From contig NZ_JAHQRJ010000001.1 of the NCBI RefSeq assembly GCF_019052805.1, forward strand, positions 1,550,001-1,614,000: a DNA stretch of 64,000 bases, read 5' to 3'. Below, in pieces: positions 1 to 8,442 of this stretch (positions are counted from its first letter, which is position 1; each line of letters opens with the position of its first letter). The translations under genes and the position numbers were made by a program. The notes beneath the pieces are model-generated. The model was not told the DNA's origin and searched no databases. It saw nothing but the letters and a program-made list of their open reading frames with translations. The DNA is from Noviherbaspirillum sp. L7-7A. Lineage in GTDB: Bacteria; Pseudomonadota; Gammaproteobacteria; Burkholderiales; Burkholderiaceae_D.

Positions 1-145
1 CGTCGACCACGGTGAACTCCTCGTTGCCGAGCACCAGCTGCTTGACGTCGGTCAGCGTGATGTAGGAGCTTGTCTGGGTGTCGTACAGACGGCGGTTCGG
101 GTATTTCTTGATCAAGCGCTCGGACGCCTTCTTGGCACTATTCAT
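1..145 (-). CDS. phaR: PhaR, PHA synthesis repressor (partial, N-terminus only)
   Basis: Only the first 48 codons are in the window; the gene continues beyond base 1. The translation contains the block RLIKKYPNRRLYDT followed by SSYITL and VKQLVL. This is the hallmark DNA-binding N-terminal domain of PhaR, the repressor that binds polyhydroxyalkanoate (PHA) granules and controls phasin and PHA genes. The ATG is at 145-143. It lies just downstream of phaC on the same strand, which fits a PHA storage locus. The family call is firm because the conserved N-terminal block is complete; the rest of the protein cannot be judged. Confidence 0.9.
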   Translation of the reverse strand, partial: MNSAKKASERLIKKYPNRRLYDTQTSSYITLTDVKQLVLGNEEFTVVD

Positions 146-263
146 TGGAAAATTCACTTTAATACGCTCTCTCGCTGCGCTCTAGATAGGACCTGGAATG
201 GATAGGCGCACGGTGGCGCCCTCATCATTATAGTTCTAAAAATCAGGGGTTTAGCATTGTTTC

Positions 264-282
264 ACGCCGCACCCCGCGGCGT
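264..282 (-). terminator. GC-rich hairpin after phaC
   Basis: A 7-bp perfect inverted repeat (ACGCCGC / GCGGCGT, 5-base loop) lies just past the phaC stop codon, between phaC and phaR. It has no clear U-run on the minus strand, so it may be a weak terminator or an attenuating hairpin. Confidence 0.35.
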
Positions 283-291
283 CCCCCTTAG

Positions 292-2022
292 TCAGGAAAC
301 CGCCTTTTGCTTCACATAGCGGCCTGGCGCCGCTTCGATCGGCTTGTAGTTCGCGTTGCCGTAACGTTTCGGCGCACTCACTTCCTTGCCGCCCTGCTCG
401 GCCAGGAAAGCCGCCCATTCGGTCCACCAGCTTCCAGGCTTCTCGGTCGCGGTCTCGAACCATTCCGCTGCACTGGCCGCGGTTGCCTTATTGACCCAGT
501 GACTGCGCTTGTTCTTCGCAGCCGGGTTGATCACGCCGGCAATATGGCCCGAAGCGCCGAGCACGAAGCGGCTGTTTGCGCGCTTCTTCGTATTGATCAG
601 GTTCAGCGACTCGTAGGCCGCCTGCCAGGGCACGATATGGTCTTCCTTGGACCCGTAGACAAAGGCTGGCAGGTCGAGCCGGCCAAGGTCGACGCTCTGC
701 CCTGCCACTTGCAGCTTGCCAGGTTCGCGCAGATTGTTTTCCAGATACATGTTGCGCAGGTAATAGCAGAACATCGGACCAGGAAGATTGGTCGCATCCG
801 CATTCCAGTAAAGCAAATCGAAGGCCGGCGGCTCCACGCCTTTCAGATAGCTCTGCTCGACGTAATTCCAGACCAGGTCGTTCGGACGCAGGCTGGAGAA
901 GGCAGCGGTGAAGTCCCGGCCCGGCATCATGCCGCCGCCGCCGATATCGGCCTCGCGACGCGCGACCTGTGCTTCGTCGATATAGACCTCCAGCACGCCG
1001 GTATCGGAAAAGTCGAGCAAGGTGGTCAGCAGCGTCAGGCTCGATGCCGGCTTGTCGCCGCGCGCCAGCATCACCGACAGCGCTGTCGCGACGATGGTGC
1101 CGCCAACGCAGAAGCCGAGCGTGTTGACCTGATCCTGTCCCGTGATCTCGCGCACCACCTCGATGGCCTTGATCGCGCCGGTCTCGATGTAGTCGTCCCA
1201 GCTTGCCTGCTTGAGCGAGGCATCCGGATTGACCCACGACACCAGGAACACAGTATGGCCCTGCTCCACCGCATAACGCACCAGCGAGTTCGCGGGCTGC
1301 AGGTCCATGATGTAGAACTTGTTGATGCACGGCGGAACCAGCAGCAAGGGGCGCTCGAAGACGGTCTTGGTCAGCGGCTTGTACTGGATCAGCTGGAAGA
1401 GTTCGTTCTCGAAGACCACTGCGCCTTCAGTGGTGGCGACATTCTCGCCCACCTTGAACGCGCTTTCATCGGTCTGGGAAATGCGGCCCTTCTGCATGTC
1501 GGCCAGCATCAGCGCAATGCCCTTGGCCAGGCTTTCGCCCTTGGTTTCGACCAGCTTCTTCTGCGCTTCGGGGTTGGTGACAAGGAAGTTGGACGGCGAC
1601 ATCGCGTCGATGGTCTGCTGTATCGCAAACCGGATCTTCTGCTTGACCTTGGGCGACGCCTTGACCGCGTCGGCCATGGCCATCATGAAGCGGGCATTGA
1701 GGAGATAGGCTGCGGCGTTGAAGGCATACAGCGCATTGGATTTCCAGGCTTCACCGGAAAAGCGCTTGTCCTTGATGTCCGGCGTGCTCGATGTGGCAAG
1801 GCTTTGCCATAAGGTCGAGAATTCCTTCACGTAGTCGCTTTGCAGCCGGGTCAGCGCCTCGGGTTCAATCAGCACTGCGAGGTCGGAGGACAAGGGGCCT
1901 GGCAACATGCCGCTTCCATTCAATTGCCCCAACTGTGGCTGCTTGAGCCAGCTTTGCCATGCATTCGGGTCGGACAGCTGAGCCATCCATGCTGCTGCAT
2001 CCTGCGGAGTGAGCGTCTTCAT
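292..2022 (-). CDS. phaC: Class I poly(3-hydroxyalkanoate) synthase PhaC
   Basis: A 576-residue PHA synthase that polymerises 3-hydroxyacyl-CoA into storage polyester at the granule surface. The length is normal for a class I enzyme. The lipase-like box GFCVGG puts the nucleophilic cysteine at residue 305. A conserved DFSDTG segment, an EDHIVPW segment (catalytic Asp region) and GASGHIAGV (catalytic His region) follow. The PHA-synthase N-terminal domain spans roughly residues 50-220 and the alpha/beta-hydrolase domain follows. The ATG at 2022 has a GGAAGA ribosome-binding site 8-10 bases upstream. phaR follows on the same strand. No phaA or phaB genes are adjacent, so the precursor-supply enzymes must be elsewhere. 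Confidence 0.96.
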   Translation of the reverse strand: MKTLTPQDAAAWMAQLSDPNAWQSWLKQPQLGQLNGSGMLPGPLSSDLAVLIEPEALTRLQSDYVKEFSTLWQSLATSSTPDIKDKRFSGEAWKSNALYAFNAAAYLLNARFMMAMADAVKASPKVKQKIRFAIQQTIDAMSPSNFLVTNPEAQKKLVETKGESLAKGIALMLADMQKGRISQTDESAFKVGENVATTEGAVVFENELFQLIQYKPLTKTVFERPLLLVPPCINKFYIMDLQPANSLVRYAVEQGHTVFLVSWVNPDASLKQASWDDYIETGAIKAIEVVREITGQDQVNTLGFCVGGTIVATALSVMLARGDKPASSLTLLTTLLDFSDTGVLEVYIDEAQVARREADIGGGGMMPGRDFTAAFSSLRPNDLVWNYVEQSYLKGVEPPAFDLLYWNADATNLPGPMFCYYLRNMYLENNLREPGKLQVAGQSVDLGRLDLPAFVYGSKEDHIVPWQAAYESLNLINTKKRANSRFVLGASGHIAGVINPAAKNKRSHWVNKATAASAAEWFETATEKPGSWWTEWAAFLAEQGGKEVSAPKRYGNANYKPIEAAPGRYVKQKAVS

Positions 2023-2085
2023 GCTTGTCTTCCAGGTTTCGCGTATCGTTAAGGTTTCAACTGTTCATTACCAGCGGTATGCCTC

Positions 2086-2349
2086 ATGTTCATCGTTGCC
2101 ATTGGCTGGATGTATGTCGTGCTCATGATGTCGATCGCGGAAGAAAACGCGGTCGCCGGCGTCATGACGTTTATCCTCTATGGCCTGTTGCCAGTGGCCA
2201 TACTCTTATACATCAGCGGCGGAGGCAAGCGCAAGCGCCGCCGCATTGCCGAGCAGCAGCGGCAGGCCGAAGCCGCCATTGCCCGCGCGGCGGCCAATGA
2301 TGAGCAGGCGGTGGACAAGGAGCCGCCCGGCAAGAGCCAGGGCGATTAG
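2086..2349 (+). CDS. Small conserved-type inner-membrane protein
   Basis: An 87-residue protein divergent from phaC, with 63 bases between the two starts. Residues 1-17 and about 23-45 form two hydrophobic segments. A short Gly-Gly-Gly turn and a strongly basic stretch (KRKRRR) follow, then an Ala/Glu/Gln-rich, probably helical cytoplasmic tail ending in acidic and Pro/Gly residues. By the positive-inside rule the tail is cytoplasmic. I do not recognise a named family. The codon use matches its GC-rich neighbours and the stop lies 10 bases before the convergent pgeF stop. It is probably a real gene of unknown function. Confidence 0.65.
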   Translation: MFIVAIGWMYVVLMMSIAEENAVAGVMTFILYGLLPVAILLYISGGGKRKRRRIAEQQRQAEAAIARAAANDEQAVDKEPPGKSQGD

Positions 2350-2358
2350 GTTGCAAGG

Positions 2359-3111
2359 TTAGAGAGCGTCGATCCAGATCAGCGAGGCCATGCGTCCGGT
2401 AACGCCATCGCGGCGGTACGAATAGAAGCGCGGCGCATCCTCGACGGTACAGAAACCACCGCCGCCGAGCAGGTCCACGCCGCAGGCATGAAGCTCCAGG
2501 CGCGCCAGCGCATGGATGTCGGCAAGATATTTCCCATTGGGCTGCAGGGCAAAATGCCGCCCTGCCGGATCGAGGCTGGCAAAGGCCTGCAGCACATCCG
2601 CACCGACCTCAAAACGCCGCGGGCCGATGGCGGGGCCCAGCCAGGCCTGTATCTGCTGCGCTCCACCCTCGCGCATGCGCGCCACCGTATTGCCGAGCAC
2701 GCCCGCCGCTAGGCCACGCCAGCCGGCATGGGCCGCTGCCACTACCTGACCTGCCAGGTCGCAGAGGAGAACCGGCAGGCAGTCCGCCGTCAGCACGGCG
2801 CACACCACGCCAGGCGTGGCTGCGAAGCTGGCGTCGGCATCGGGCACGCCGGCAACCGCGCCGGCATCGACCACGTTGGCGCCATGCACCTGGTTCAGCC
2901 AGACCGGCTCGGATGGCAGCAGGGTGCGCAGCCATGCACGGTTTGCGCTCACATGCGCGGCATCGTCGCCGACATGCTGGCCCAGGTTCAGGCCCGGTCC
3001 GCCTGCGCCATCGCCATAAGGCGCCTCGCTTGTGCCGCCCTGGCGAGTCGTGCACAGGGCGCGCACCCGGCCAGGGTCGACTTTCCATTCGGGAACGATC
3101 AGATTGCTCAT
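2359..3111 (-). CDS. pgeF: PgeF/YfiH-type purine nucleoside phosphorylase (multicopper-oxidase-like fold)
   Basis: A 250-residue DUF152/YfiH protein. The family is linked to purine nucleoside phosphorolysis and to removal of wrongly incorporated residues from peptidoglycan precursors. Family motifs seen are LNLGQHVGDD, QVHGANVV, LTADCLPVLL, AAHAGWRGLAAGV and the C-terminal DAPRFYSYRRDG. The conserved His and Cys residues of the metal site are in place. I chose the ATG at 3111 because it overlaps the rluD stop codon as ATGA and gives the usual MSNLI-type N-terminus; an in-frame ATG 75 bases upstream lies inside rluD. The overlap indicates translational coupling to rluD, a common pairing in proteobacteria. 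Confidence 0.9.
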   Translation of the reverse strand: MSNLIVPEWKVDPGRVRALCTTRQGGTSEAPYGDGAGGPGLNLGQHVGDDAAHVSANRAWLRTLLPSEPVWLNQVHGANVVDAGAVAGVPDADASFAATPGVVCAVLTADCLPVLLCDLAGQVVAAAHAGWRGLAAGVLGNTVARMREGGAQQIQAWLGPAIGPRRFEVGADVLQAFASLDPAGRHFALQPNGKYLADIHALARLELHACGVDLLGGGGFCTVEDAPRFYSYRRDGVTGRMASLIWIDAL

Positions 3112-4148
3112 GCCTCGAGATTCGCGGTGGCAACGCCGGCCTTCTCCAGCAGGCCAGCGAAGTCTTCCGGCAGCGGTGCCGTCCACTCACACTCTTCCCC
3201 GGTTTCAGGATGGATCAGGCCCAGCCTGCAGGCATGCAGCGCCTGGCGATGAAACAGCGACGCCAGATGCGGCTTGCCATACAGCGCATCGCCCACCAGC
3301 GCAAAACCCAGATGCTGCATATGCACACGGATCTGATGGGTGCGCCCTGTTTCCAGTTCGCACTGCACCAGGCTGACCGGCTTGCCATCCAGCGTGCCGG
3401 TGGCGAGCCGCTGGAAACGGGTGACCGCCGGCTTGGCGCTCAGATTGTTCTGCACAGACATGCGGATGCGCTCGCGCGGATGGCGTCCGATGGCTGCGTC
3501 CACCTTGCCGCCCACCTGCGGCGTTCCCCATACCAGCGCGAGGTACACCCGGTGCACGGTGCGGGCCTGCAGCTGGCGCACCAGGTCGGTCTGCGCCTGC
3601 ATGGTCTTGGCCACCACCATCAGGCCGCTGGTGTCCTTGTCAAGTCGATGCACGATGCCGGCACGCGGCACGTCCGCGATCGGCTTGTGGTAATGCAGCA
3701 GGCCGTTCTGCAGCGTGCCTGACCAGTTGCCGGCTCCGGGATGCACCACCAGGCCTGCAGGCTTGTTGATCACGATGATGGCGTTGTCCTCGTGCACGAT
3801 ATCCAGCGCCATCGCCTCCGGTTCGTAGGCATGGGCGTCGGCCGCGGCCTGCGGCTGGACCAGCACGGACTCGTCGCCGAACATGGTTGTCTTGGCGCGG
3901 GCGGCCTTGCCGTCGACCGTGACATGGCCGTCTTCTATCCACTGCTGGATGCGGCTGCGCGAGTATTGCGGCAGCCGGCTGGTCAGCACCTTGTCGAGAC
4001 GCATCCCGCAGTCGGCTTCCGACAGGGCAAACGTCATTGGCGCGTCATCATCGGCGCCGGCTTCGGCATCGTCGACAAAGTCATCGTCCTGGTCGGTCGG
4101 AAAGTCGGGTTGGATCGGGTCTTCAATTGGCGGCACGGCAAATCCCAT
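3108..4148 (-). CDS. rluD: 23S rRNA pseudouridine synthase RluD
   Basis: A 346-residue RluA/RluD-family pseudouridine synthase, expected to modify U1911, U1915 and U1917 in helix 69 of 23S rRNA. An S4-like RNA-binding domain covers about residues 48-105 (MRLDKVLTSRLPQYSRSRIQ). The catalytic domain carries HRLDKDTSG at 167-175 with the catalytic aspartate at 170, then the GRTHQIRVHM block. An acidic leader of about 37 residues precedes the S4 domain; a start at the internal Met (4037) is possible but would be unusually short. It is coupled to pgeF downstream and divergent from bamD, the classic bamD/rluD/pgeF arrangement. Confidence 0.93.
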   Translation of the reverse strand: MGFAVPPIEDPIQPDFPTDQDDDFVDDAEAGADDDAPMTFALSEADCGMRLDKVLTSRLPQYSRSRIQQWIEDGHVTVDGKAARAKTTMFGDESVLVQPQAAADAHAYEPEAMALDIVHEDNAIIVINKPAGLVVHPGAGNWSGTLQNGLLHYHKPIADVPRAGIVHRLDKDTSGLMVVAKTMQAQTDLVRQLQARTVHRVYLALVWGTPQVGGKVDAAIGRHPRERIRMSVQNNLSAKPAVTRFQRLATGTLDGKPVSLVQCELETGRTHQIRVHMQHLGFALVGDALYGKPHLASLFHRQALHACRLGLIHPETGEECEWTAPLPEDFAGLLEKAGVATANLEA

Positions 4149-4152
4149 CAGC

Positions 4153-4158
4153 TATAAT
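4153..4158 (+). promoter_or_regulatory. Probable -10 element of bamD
   Basis: A perfect TATAAT hexamer lies 36 bases before the bamD start in the 45-base gap between the divergent rluD and bamD genes. No convincing -35 at 16-18 bp spacing is visible, so the promoter call rests on the -10 box and its position. Confidence 0.5.
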
Positions 4159-4193
4159 CATCTATTGTTCAGTCGTCTTCACGCGAAACTCCC

Positions 4194-5003
4194 ATGCAAA
4201 AAAAATCCCTCAAAATTCTTTTGATCGCATTCATGTTGTCGCTTTCGGCGTGCAGTTTACTGCAAACCGAACCCATAGACGAAACCAGGAACTGGTCGGC
4301 GCAAAAGCTGTACGCCGAGGCGCGCGACGAACTGAAGGCCGGCGGCTACGACAAGTCGATCAAGTATTTCGAGAAGCTGGAGTCGCGCTATCCGTTCGGC
4401 ACCTATGCGCAGCAGGCCCAGATGGACATCGCCTATGCCTACTACCGCTCGGGCGACCAGGCCCAGGCGCTGGCGGCGGTCGAGCGCTTCATCAAGCTGC
4501 ATCCGAATCATCCGAACGTCGACTACATGTACTACCTGCGCGGCCTGATCAACTTCAACGACAAGCTCAGCCTGTTCGACTTCGTCGCCCGCCAGGACCT
4601 GACCGAGCGCGACCCGAGGGCGGTGCGCGAGGCCTTCGATTCCTTCAAGCTCCTCATCGACCGCTTCCCCAACAGCATCTATGCCCAGGATGCACGCGAC
4701 CGCCTGGCTTACCTGGTCGATGCGATGGCCCGCTACGACGTGCATGTGGCCAATTACTATTTCCGGCGCGGCGCCTATCTGGCGGCAGCCAACCGCGCCC
4801 AGCAGGTGGTGCGCGAGTTCAAGGACACGCCCGCCGTCGAGGATGCGCTCTACATCATGATGCGTTCCTATGACGCGCTGGGCATGCCGGAACTGCGCGA
4901 CGACGCGGCGCGGGTGTTCAAGCAGAACTTCCCCAACAGCGAACTGGTGGCAAGCGGCGGCAAGCGCAGGGAAAAGGCGTCGCCCTGGTGGAAGATCTGG
5001 TAA
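4194..5003 (+). CDS. bamD: Outer-membrane assembly lipoprotein BamD
   Basis: A 269-residue lipoprotein of the BAM complex, which folds beta-barrel proteins into the outer membrane. The signal peptide ends in a lipobox (LSAC) with the acylated cysteine at residue 20. The mature part is a run of TPR-like helices with the BamD/ComL signatures WSAQKLYAEARDEL, SRYPFGTYAQQAQ, YMYYLRG and DSFKLLIDRFPNSIYAQDA. Length and motif order match the family. It is divergent from rluD; the next gene (yaaA) is convergent. Confidence 0.95.
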   Translation: MQKKSLKILLIAFMLSLSACSLLQTEPIDETRNWSAQKLYAEARDELKAGGYDKSIKYFEKLESRYPFGTYAQQAQMDIAYAYYRSGDQAQALAAVERFIKLHPNHPNVDYMYYLRGLINFNDKLSLFDFVARQDLTERDPRAVREAFDSFKLLIDRFPNSIYAQDARDRLAYLVDAMARYDVHVANYYFRRGAYLAAANRAQQVVREFKDTPAVEDALYIMMRSYDALGMPELRDDAARVFKQNFPNSELVASGGKRREKASPWWKIW

Positions 5004-5030
5004 CTGCTCGCTACCGGCTGTCAGGCAGCG

Positions 5031-5054
5031 GCCGGCCCGCCATGCCGGGCCGGC
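5031..5054. terminator. Strong GC hairpin between convergent bamD and yaaA
   Basis: Nine-bp arms (GCCGGCCCG / CGGGCCGGC) with a 6-base loop lie between two convergent stop codons. There is no T-run on either strand, so intrinsic termination is uncertain, but the position suits a bidirectional transcription barrier. Confidence 0.4.
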
Positions 5055-5060
5055 GCCTCC

Positions 5061-5828
5061 TCAACGTCTTCTGAAGACCCACGCCGACTGGCTGGACGCG
5101 GCTGCATCGTAGGCGTAGCCGTCGAGGTCGAAGCCCTTCAACTGCTCCGGTTCGGTCACGGCATTGAGGGCGGCATAGCGTGCCATCAGGCCACGCGCCT
5201 TCTTCGCATAAAACGAGATGATCTTGTAGCGGCCGTCCTTCCAGTCCTGGAACACCGGCGTGACCACGGGCACGCCGAGCAGCGCCGGCTGCACCACCTT
5301 GAAATACTCTTCCGAAGCGAGATTGACCAGCGCGGCGGACTGCCTGTCGCGCAGCTCACGCTCCAGCCTCCGGCTCACCAGGTCACCCCAGAAGGCATAC
5401 AGGCTGGCGCCGCGGGATGTTTTCAGGCGGGTGCCCATTTCCAGGCGATAGGGCTGCATCAGGTCCAGCGGACGCAGCACGCCATACAGGCCGGACAGGA
5501 TGCGCACGTGCGACTGCAGATGGGCCATCGCCGGCGCCGGCAGCGTGGCGGCTTCCAGGCCGGCATAGACGTCGCCATTGAAGGCCAGCACCGCCGCCCG
5601 GGCATTGTCGCTGTTAAACTGCGGCGTCCACGATGCATAGCGGCCGGCATTCAGGGCAGCCAGCGGGTCCGAGATCTTCATCAGGCTGGCGATGTCGGCG
5701 GGCGACAGTTGCCGCAGGCCCTCGATCAACTCGGCGGAATGATCGATGAATTCAGGCAGGGTATGTTCCTGCGCTGCGACCGGCGATTCATAGTCCAGGC
5801 TCTTGGCGGGGGATAAAACAATCAGCAT
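5061..5828 (-). CDS. yaaA: YaaA, peroxide-stress DUF328 protein
   Basis: A 255-residue YaaA/UPF0246 protein; in E. coli YaaA is needed to limit free iron and DNA damage during peroxide stress. The N-terminus [12 protein letters not shown] is diagnostic. Further family blocks are [44 protein letters not shown] and the basic [14 protein letters not shown] segment. I use the ATG at 5828 because the family begins exactly there; the open frame extends upstream without similarity. Only 27 bases separate it from the divergent PIN-domain gene, so the two promoters must overlap. Confidence 0.93.
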   Translation of the reverse strand: MLIVLSPAKSLDYESPVAAQEHTLPEFIDHSAELIEGLRQLSPADIASLMKISDPLAALNAGRYASWTPQFNSDNARAAVLAFNGDVYAGLEAATLPAPAMAHLQSHVRILSGLYGVLRPLDLMQPYRLEMGTRLKTSRGASLYAFWGDLVSRRLERELRDRQSAALVNLASEEYFKVVQPALLGVPVVTPVFQDWKDGRYKIISFYAKKARGLMARYAALNAVTEPEQLKGFDLDGYAYDAAASSQSAWVFRRR

Positions 5829-5855
5829 GCACTTTCCACGAAAAAATTTTCCGCA

Positions 5856-6329
5856 ATGATACCGAATCGCCTCGTACTCGATACCAACGTCCTGCTCGAC
5901 CTCTTCGTTTTCCACGATCCGCGCTGGGCTTGCCTGCTGCTGGCCCTGCAGCAAGGCAAGGCAGAGGCCGTCACCCGCGCCGACTGCCGCGACGAATGGC
6001 ATCATGTGCTGCGCTATCCGCATCTGCCATTGAGCGAGGCAACGCGGCCGGCGGCGCAGGCGCAGTTCGATGCGCTGATCGCCTTGGTGACGCCGCCGGC
6101 CGGCGGCGCGCCCCTGCCGACGTGCAGCGACCGCGACGACCAGAAATTCCTCGAACTGGCGCGCGATGCGCAGGCATCCATGCTGGTGACCAAGGACAAG
6201 GCGCTGCTGAAGCTGGCACGGCGCACGGCCAGGGCCGGCATGTTCCGCATCCTGACACCGGAAGCCTGGGTGCGCGAGCACGAGGCGGCGCAAGAGGCTG
6301 CAAAGCCGGCTGCCGTGCCGTTAGAATGA
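5856..6329 (+). CDS. PIN-domain protein, putative toxin-type ribonuclease
   Basis: A 157-residue COG1569-like PIN protein. The N-terminal beta-strand carries [12 protein letters not shown] with the first metal-binding aspartate at residue 9. A second acidic site is in CRDEWHHVL and a third in [13 protein letters not shown]. The central-to-C-terminal block [12 protein letters not shown] is also typical. These residues would chelate Mg/Mn in an RNase active site. COG1569 proteins are often annotated as toxin components, but no small antitoxin gene lies on either side: yaaA is divergent and the aminotransferase follows on the same strand. The role is therefore uncertain; it may be a solitary PIN nuclease. 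Confidence 0.8.
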   Translation: MIPNRLVLDTNVLLDLFVFHDPRWACLLLALQQGKAEAVTRADCRDEWHHVLRYPHLPLSEATRPAAQAQFDALIALVTPPAGGAPLPTCSDRDDQKFLELARDAQASMLVTKDKALLKLARRTARAGMFRILTPEAWVREHEAAQEAAKPAAVPLE

Positions 6330-6379
6330 GCGGCCACACAGAATCGCATCGACAAACCATTCCATTCCTTACTAAGCGC

Positions 6380-7570
6380 ATGAACATGGCCACTGACAAC
6401 GCAGCTCACAGCATGGATTTTTCCCGCATCACCTCGCGCCTTCCCGACGTCGGCACCACGATCTTTACCGTGATGTCCGCGCTGGCCACTGAAAAGGGCG
6501 CGGTCAACCTGGGCCAGGGCTTCCCCGATTTCCACTGCGATCCGGCGCTGGTCGATGCCGTGGCCGACGCCATGCGCAGCGGCCTGAACCAGTACCCGCC
6601 CATGACCGGCATTCCGCAGCTGCGCGATGTCATCGCCGACAAGGTGGAAGCGATCTATGGCCATCGCTATGACCCGGCCACCGAGATCACGGTCACGGCA
6701 GGCGCCACCCAGGGCATCCTGACCTCGGTGCTGTGCTGCGTGCATCCGGGCGACGAGGTCATCGTGATCGAGCCGGCCTACGACAGCTATGTGCCTGCGA
6801 TCCAGCTGGCAGGCGGCATCCCGGTATTCGTGCAGATGGAAGTGACCGATGCCGGCTATGCCGTGCCCTGGCACAAGGTCGCGGCGGCGGTCACGCCGCG
6901 CACCCGGCTGATCATGGTGAATTCGCCGCACAACCCCACCGGCTCGGTGCTGCGCGGCGCCGACATCGCGGCCCTGACCGACATCGTGCGCGGCACCGGC
7001 ATCCTGGTGCTGTCCGACGAGGTCTACGAACACATGGTGTATGACGGCCACCGCCATGAATCGGTATGCCGCCATCCCGAACTGGCCGCCCGCTCCTTCG
7101 TCGTTTCCAGCTTCGGCAAGACCTACCATGTCACCGGCTGGAAGATCGGCTATGTCGCCGCGCCGGCGGCGTTGATGCATGAGTTCCGCAAGGTTCACCA
7201 GTTCAATGTCTTCACGGTCAACACGCCGGTGCAATATGGCCTGGCCGCCTTCATGAAGGACCCGGCGCCCTATCTCGAACTGCCCGCCTTCTACCAGAGG
7301 AAGCGCGACCTGTTCCGTGAAGGCCTGGCGCAGACCCGGTTCAAGCTGCTGCCGTCCGACGGCACCTATTTCCAGTGCGTGGAGTACAGCGCGGTGTCGG
7401 ACCTGCCGGAAGCGGAGTTTGCGAAGTGGCTGACCACCGAGATGGGTGTCGCGGCGATACCGGTGTCGGCGTTTTATCACCAGCCCAGAGAGTCGGGCAT
7501 CGTACGCTTCTGTTTCGCCAAGCAGGATGCCACCCTGAAGCTGGCACTGGAACGGCTGGCCACGCTGTAA
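6380..7570 (+). CDS. Class I/II PLP aminotransferase, YbdL/methionine aminotransferase-like
   Basis: A fold-type I PLP aminotransferase of about 396 residues. Visible family features are VNLGQGFPDF near the N-terminus, NQYPPMTGIPQLR, the cofactor segment VTAGATQGI, MVNSPHNPTGSVL (substrate carboxylate and PLP Asn), VLSDEVYEHMVYDG (Asp and Tyr to PLP) and SFGKTYHVTGWKIGY with the Schiff-base lysine. The mix resembles E. coli YbdL, a methionine/aromatic aminotransferase, and kynurenine aminotransferases. The start could be the ATG at 6380 or the one at 6386; neither has a clear ribosome-binding site. It ends convergent with the glutathione-transferase gene. Confidence 0.9.
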   Translation: MNMATDNAAHSMDFSRITSRLPDVGTTIFTVMSALATEKGAVNLGQGFPDFHCDPALVDAVADAMRSGLNQYPPMTGIPQLRDVIADKVEAIYGHRYDPATEITVTAGATQGILTSVLCCVHPGDEVIVIEPAYDSYVPAIQLAGGIPVFVQMEVTDAGYAVPWHKVAAAVTPRTRLIMVNSPHNPTGSVLRGADIAALTDIVRGTGILVLSDEVYEHMVYDGHRHESVCRHPELAARSFVVSSFGKTYHVTGWKIGYVAAPAALMHEFRKVHQFNVFTVNTPVQYGLAAFMKDPAPYLELPAFYQRKRDLFREGLAQTRFKLLPSDGTYFQCVEYSAVSDLPEAEFAKWLTTEMGVAAIPVSAFYHQPRESGIVRFCFAKQDATLKLALERLATL

Positions 7571-7581
7571 GGCAGGCATGT

Positions 7582-7626
7582 GGTCTGCGCTGCGACGGCA
7601 TGGCTCGTGCCGTGGCAGCGCAGACC
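7582..7626. terminator. Long hairpin between convergent genes
   Basis: A perfect 12-bp outer stem (GGTCTGCGCTGC / GCAGCGCAGACC) continues into a 6-bp inner stem (ACGGCA / TGCCGT). A further complementary pair (GGCAGG / CCTGCC) lies just outside. It fills the gap between the aminotransferase and GST stop codons. There is no U-tract, so a bidirectional barrier is more likely than a simple intrinsic terminator. Confidence 0.45.
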
Positions 7627-7631
7627 TGCCC

Positions 7632-8276
7632 TTACTTCATCGCCTTGCGCAGCGCCTCATTGGCCTTGCGGTCCGCATTGACCTTCTGCACCGTCGGGCG
7701 CTCGCCCAGCATCCTGGTGTATTCACGCACCGGATATTCTGCCAGCACATCCTCGCCATAGACAATCTTGCTGGCCATGCTGACCAGTGGCAAATGCACC
7801 AGCGCGGCGCAGTCAGCCATGGTGAACTGGTCACCGGCGATGTAGGGGCCAAACTTGGCGAGCTTGCCGAAGGCCTTGGCATTGCGCCTGAGCAGCTTGC
7901 CCACACGCTCCTTCGTTTCATCACTAACCGTGCCGCCGAAGAAAGCCTGCCCGTACAGTTCACGCGCCACCAGCTCCAGGTGGAGCTCCATGAAGGTGAT
8001 CAGTTCGCGCTGCAGCCCGCGCTGGTAAGGGTCCGCCGGCAGCAGGGGATTCTGCGGGTAGGCGTCCTCGATGTATTCCATGATGACCTGCGACTCGAAC
8101 AGCGGGCCGTTCTCGGTTTCGCAGTAGGGGATCTTGCCCAGGGGCGACTTCTCCATGAGCGCGGCGGAACGGTCTGCCCAGACCAGCTCTTCCTCGAACT
8201 CGACGCCTTTTTCCAGCAGCGCGAGCTTGACCTTGTTGTGGTAATTGCTGAGAGCGAATCCGCATAGCTTGAACAT
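7632..8276 (-). CDS. Glutathione S-transferase family protein
   Basis: A 214-residue cytosolic GST. The thioredoxin-like N-terminal domain (residues 1-77) includes SNYHNKVKLALLEKG, SPLGKIPYCET (cis-proline) and the glutathione gamma-Glu binding ESQVIMEYIED. An all-helical C-terminal domain with DQFTMADCAALVHLP follows. The start at 8276 has an AAGGAGA ribosome-binding site 4-5 bases upstream. It is divergent from the enoyl-CoA hydratase gene. The specific substrate cannot be read from the sequence; a detoxification or stress role is a family-level inference. Confidence 0.9.
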   Translation of the reverse strand: MFKLCGFALSNYHNKVKLALLEKGVEFEEELVWADRSAALMEKSPLGKIPYCETENGPLFESQVIMEYIEDAYPQNPLLPADPYQRGLQRELITFMELHLELVARELYGQAFFGGTVSDETKERVGKLLRRNAKAFGKLAKFGPYIAGDQFTMADCAALVHLPLVSMASKIVYGEDVLAEYPVREYTRMLGERPTVQKVNADRKANEALRKAMK

Positions 8277-8442
8277 CTGATCTCCTTGATTTGTTGTTGG
8301 ATGCAGGGGCCGGCGCCAGGGGCACGGGCCGCGCCGCAGGAATAGTAACCGCAGCAACCCGCCGGCACAATCGCACGACCATGCTTTTCAAGCATGCCGG
8401 GCGCGGTATATGATCCTCCATCCCAACCACCCTTCCCGCGAC

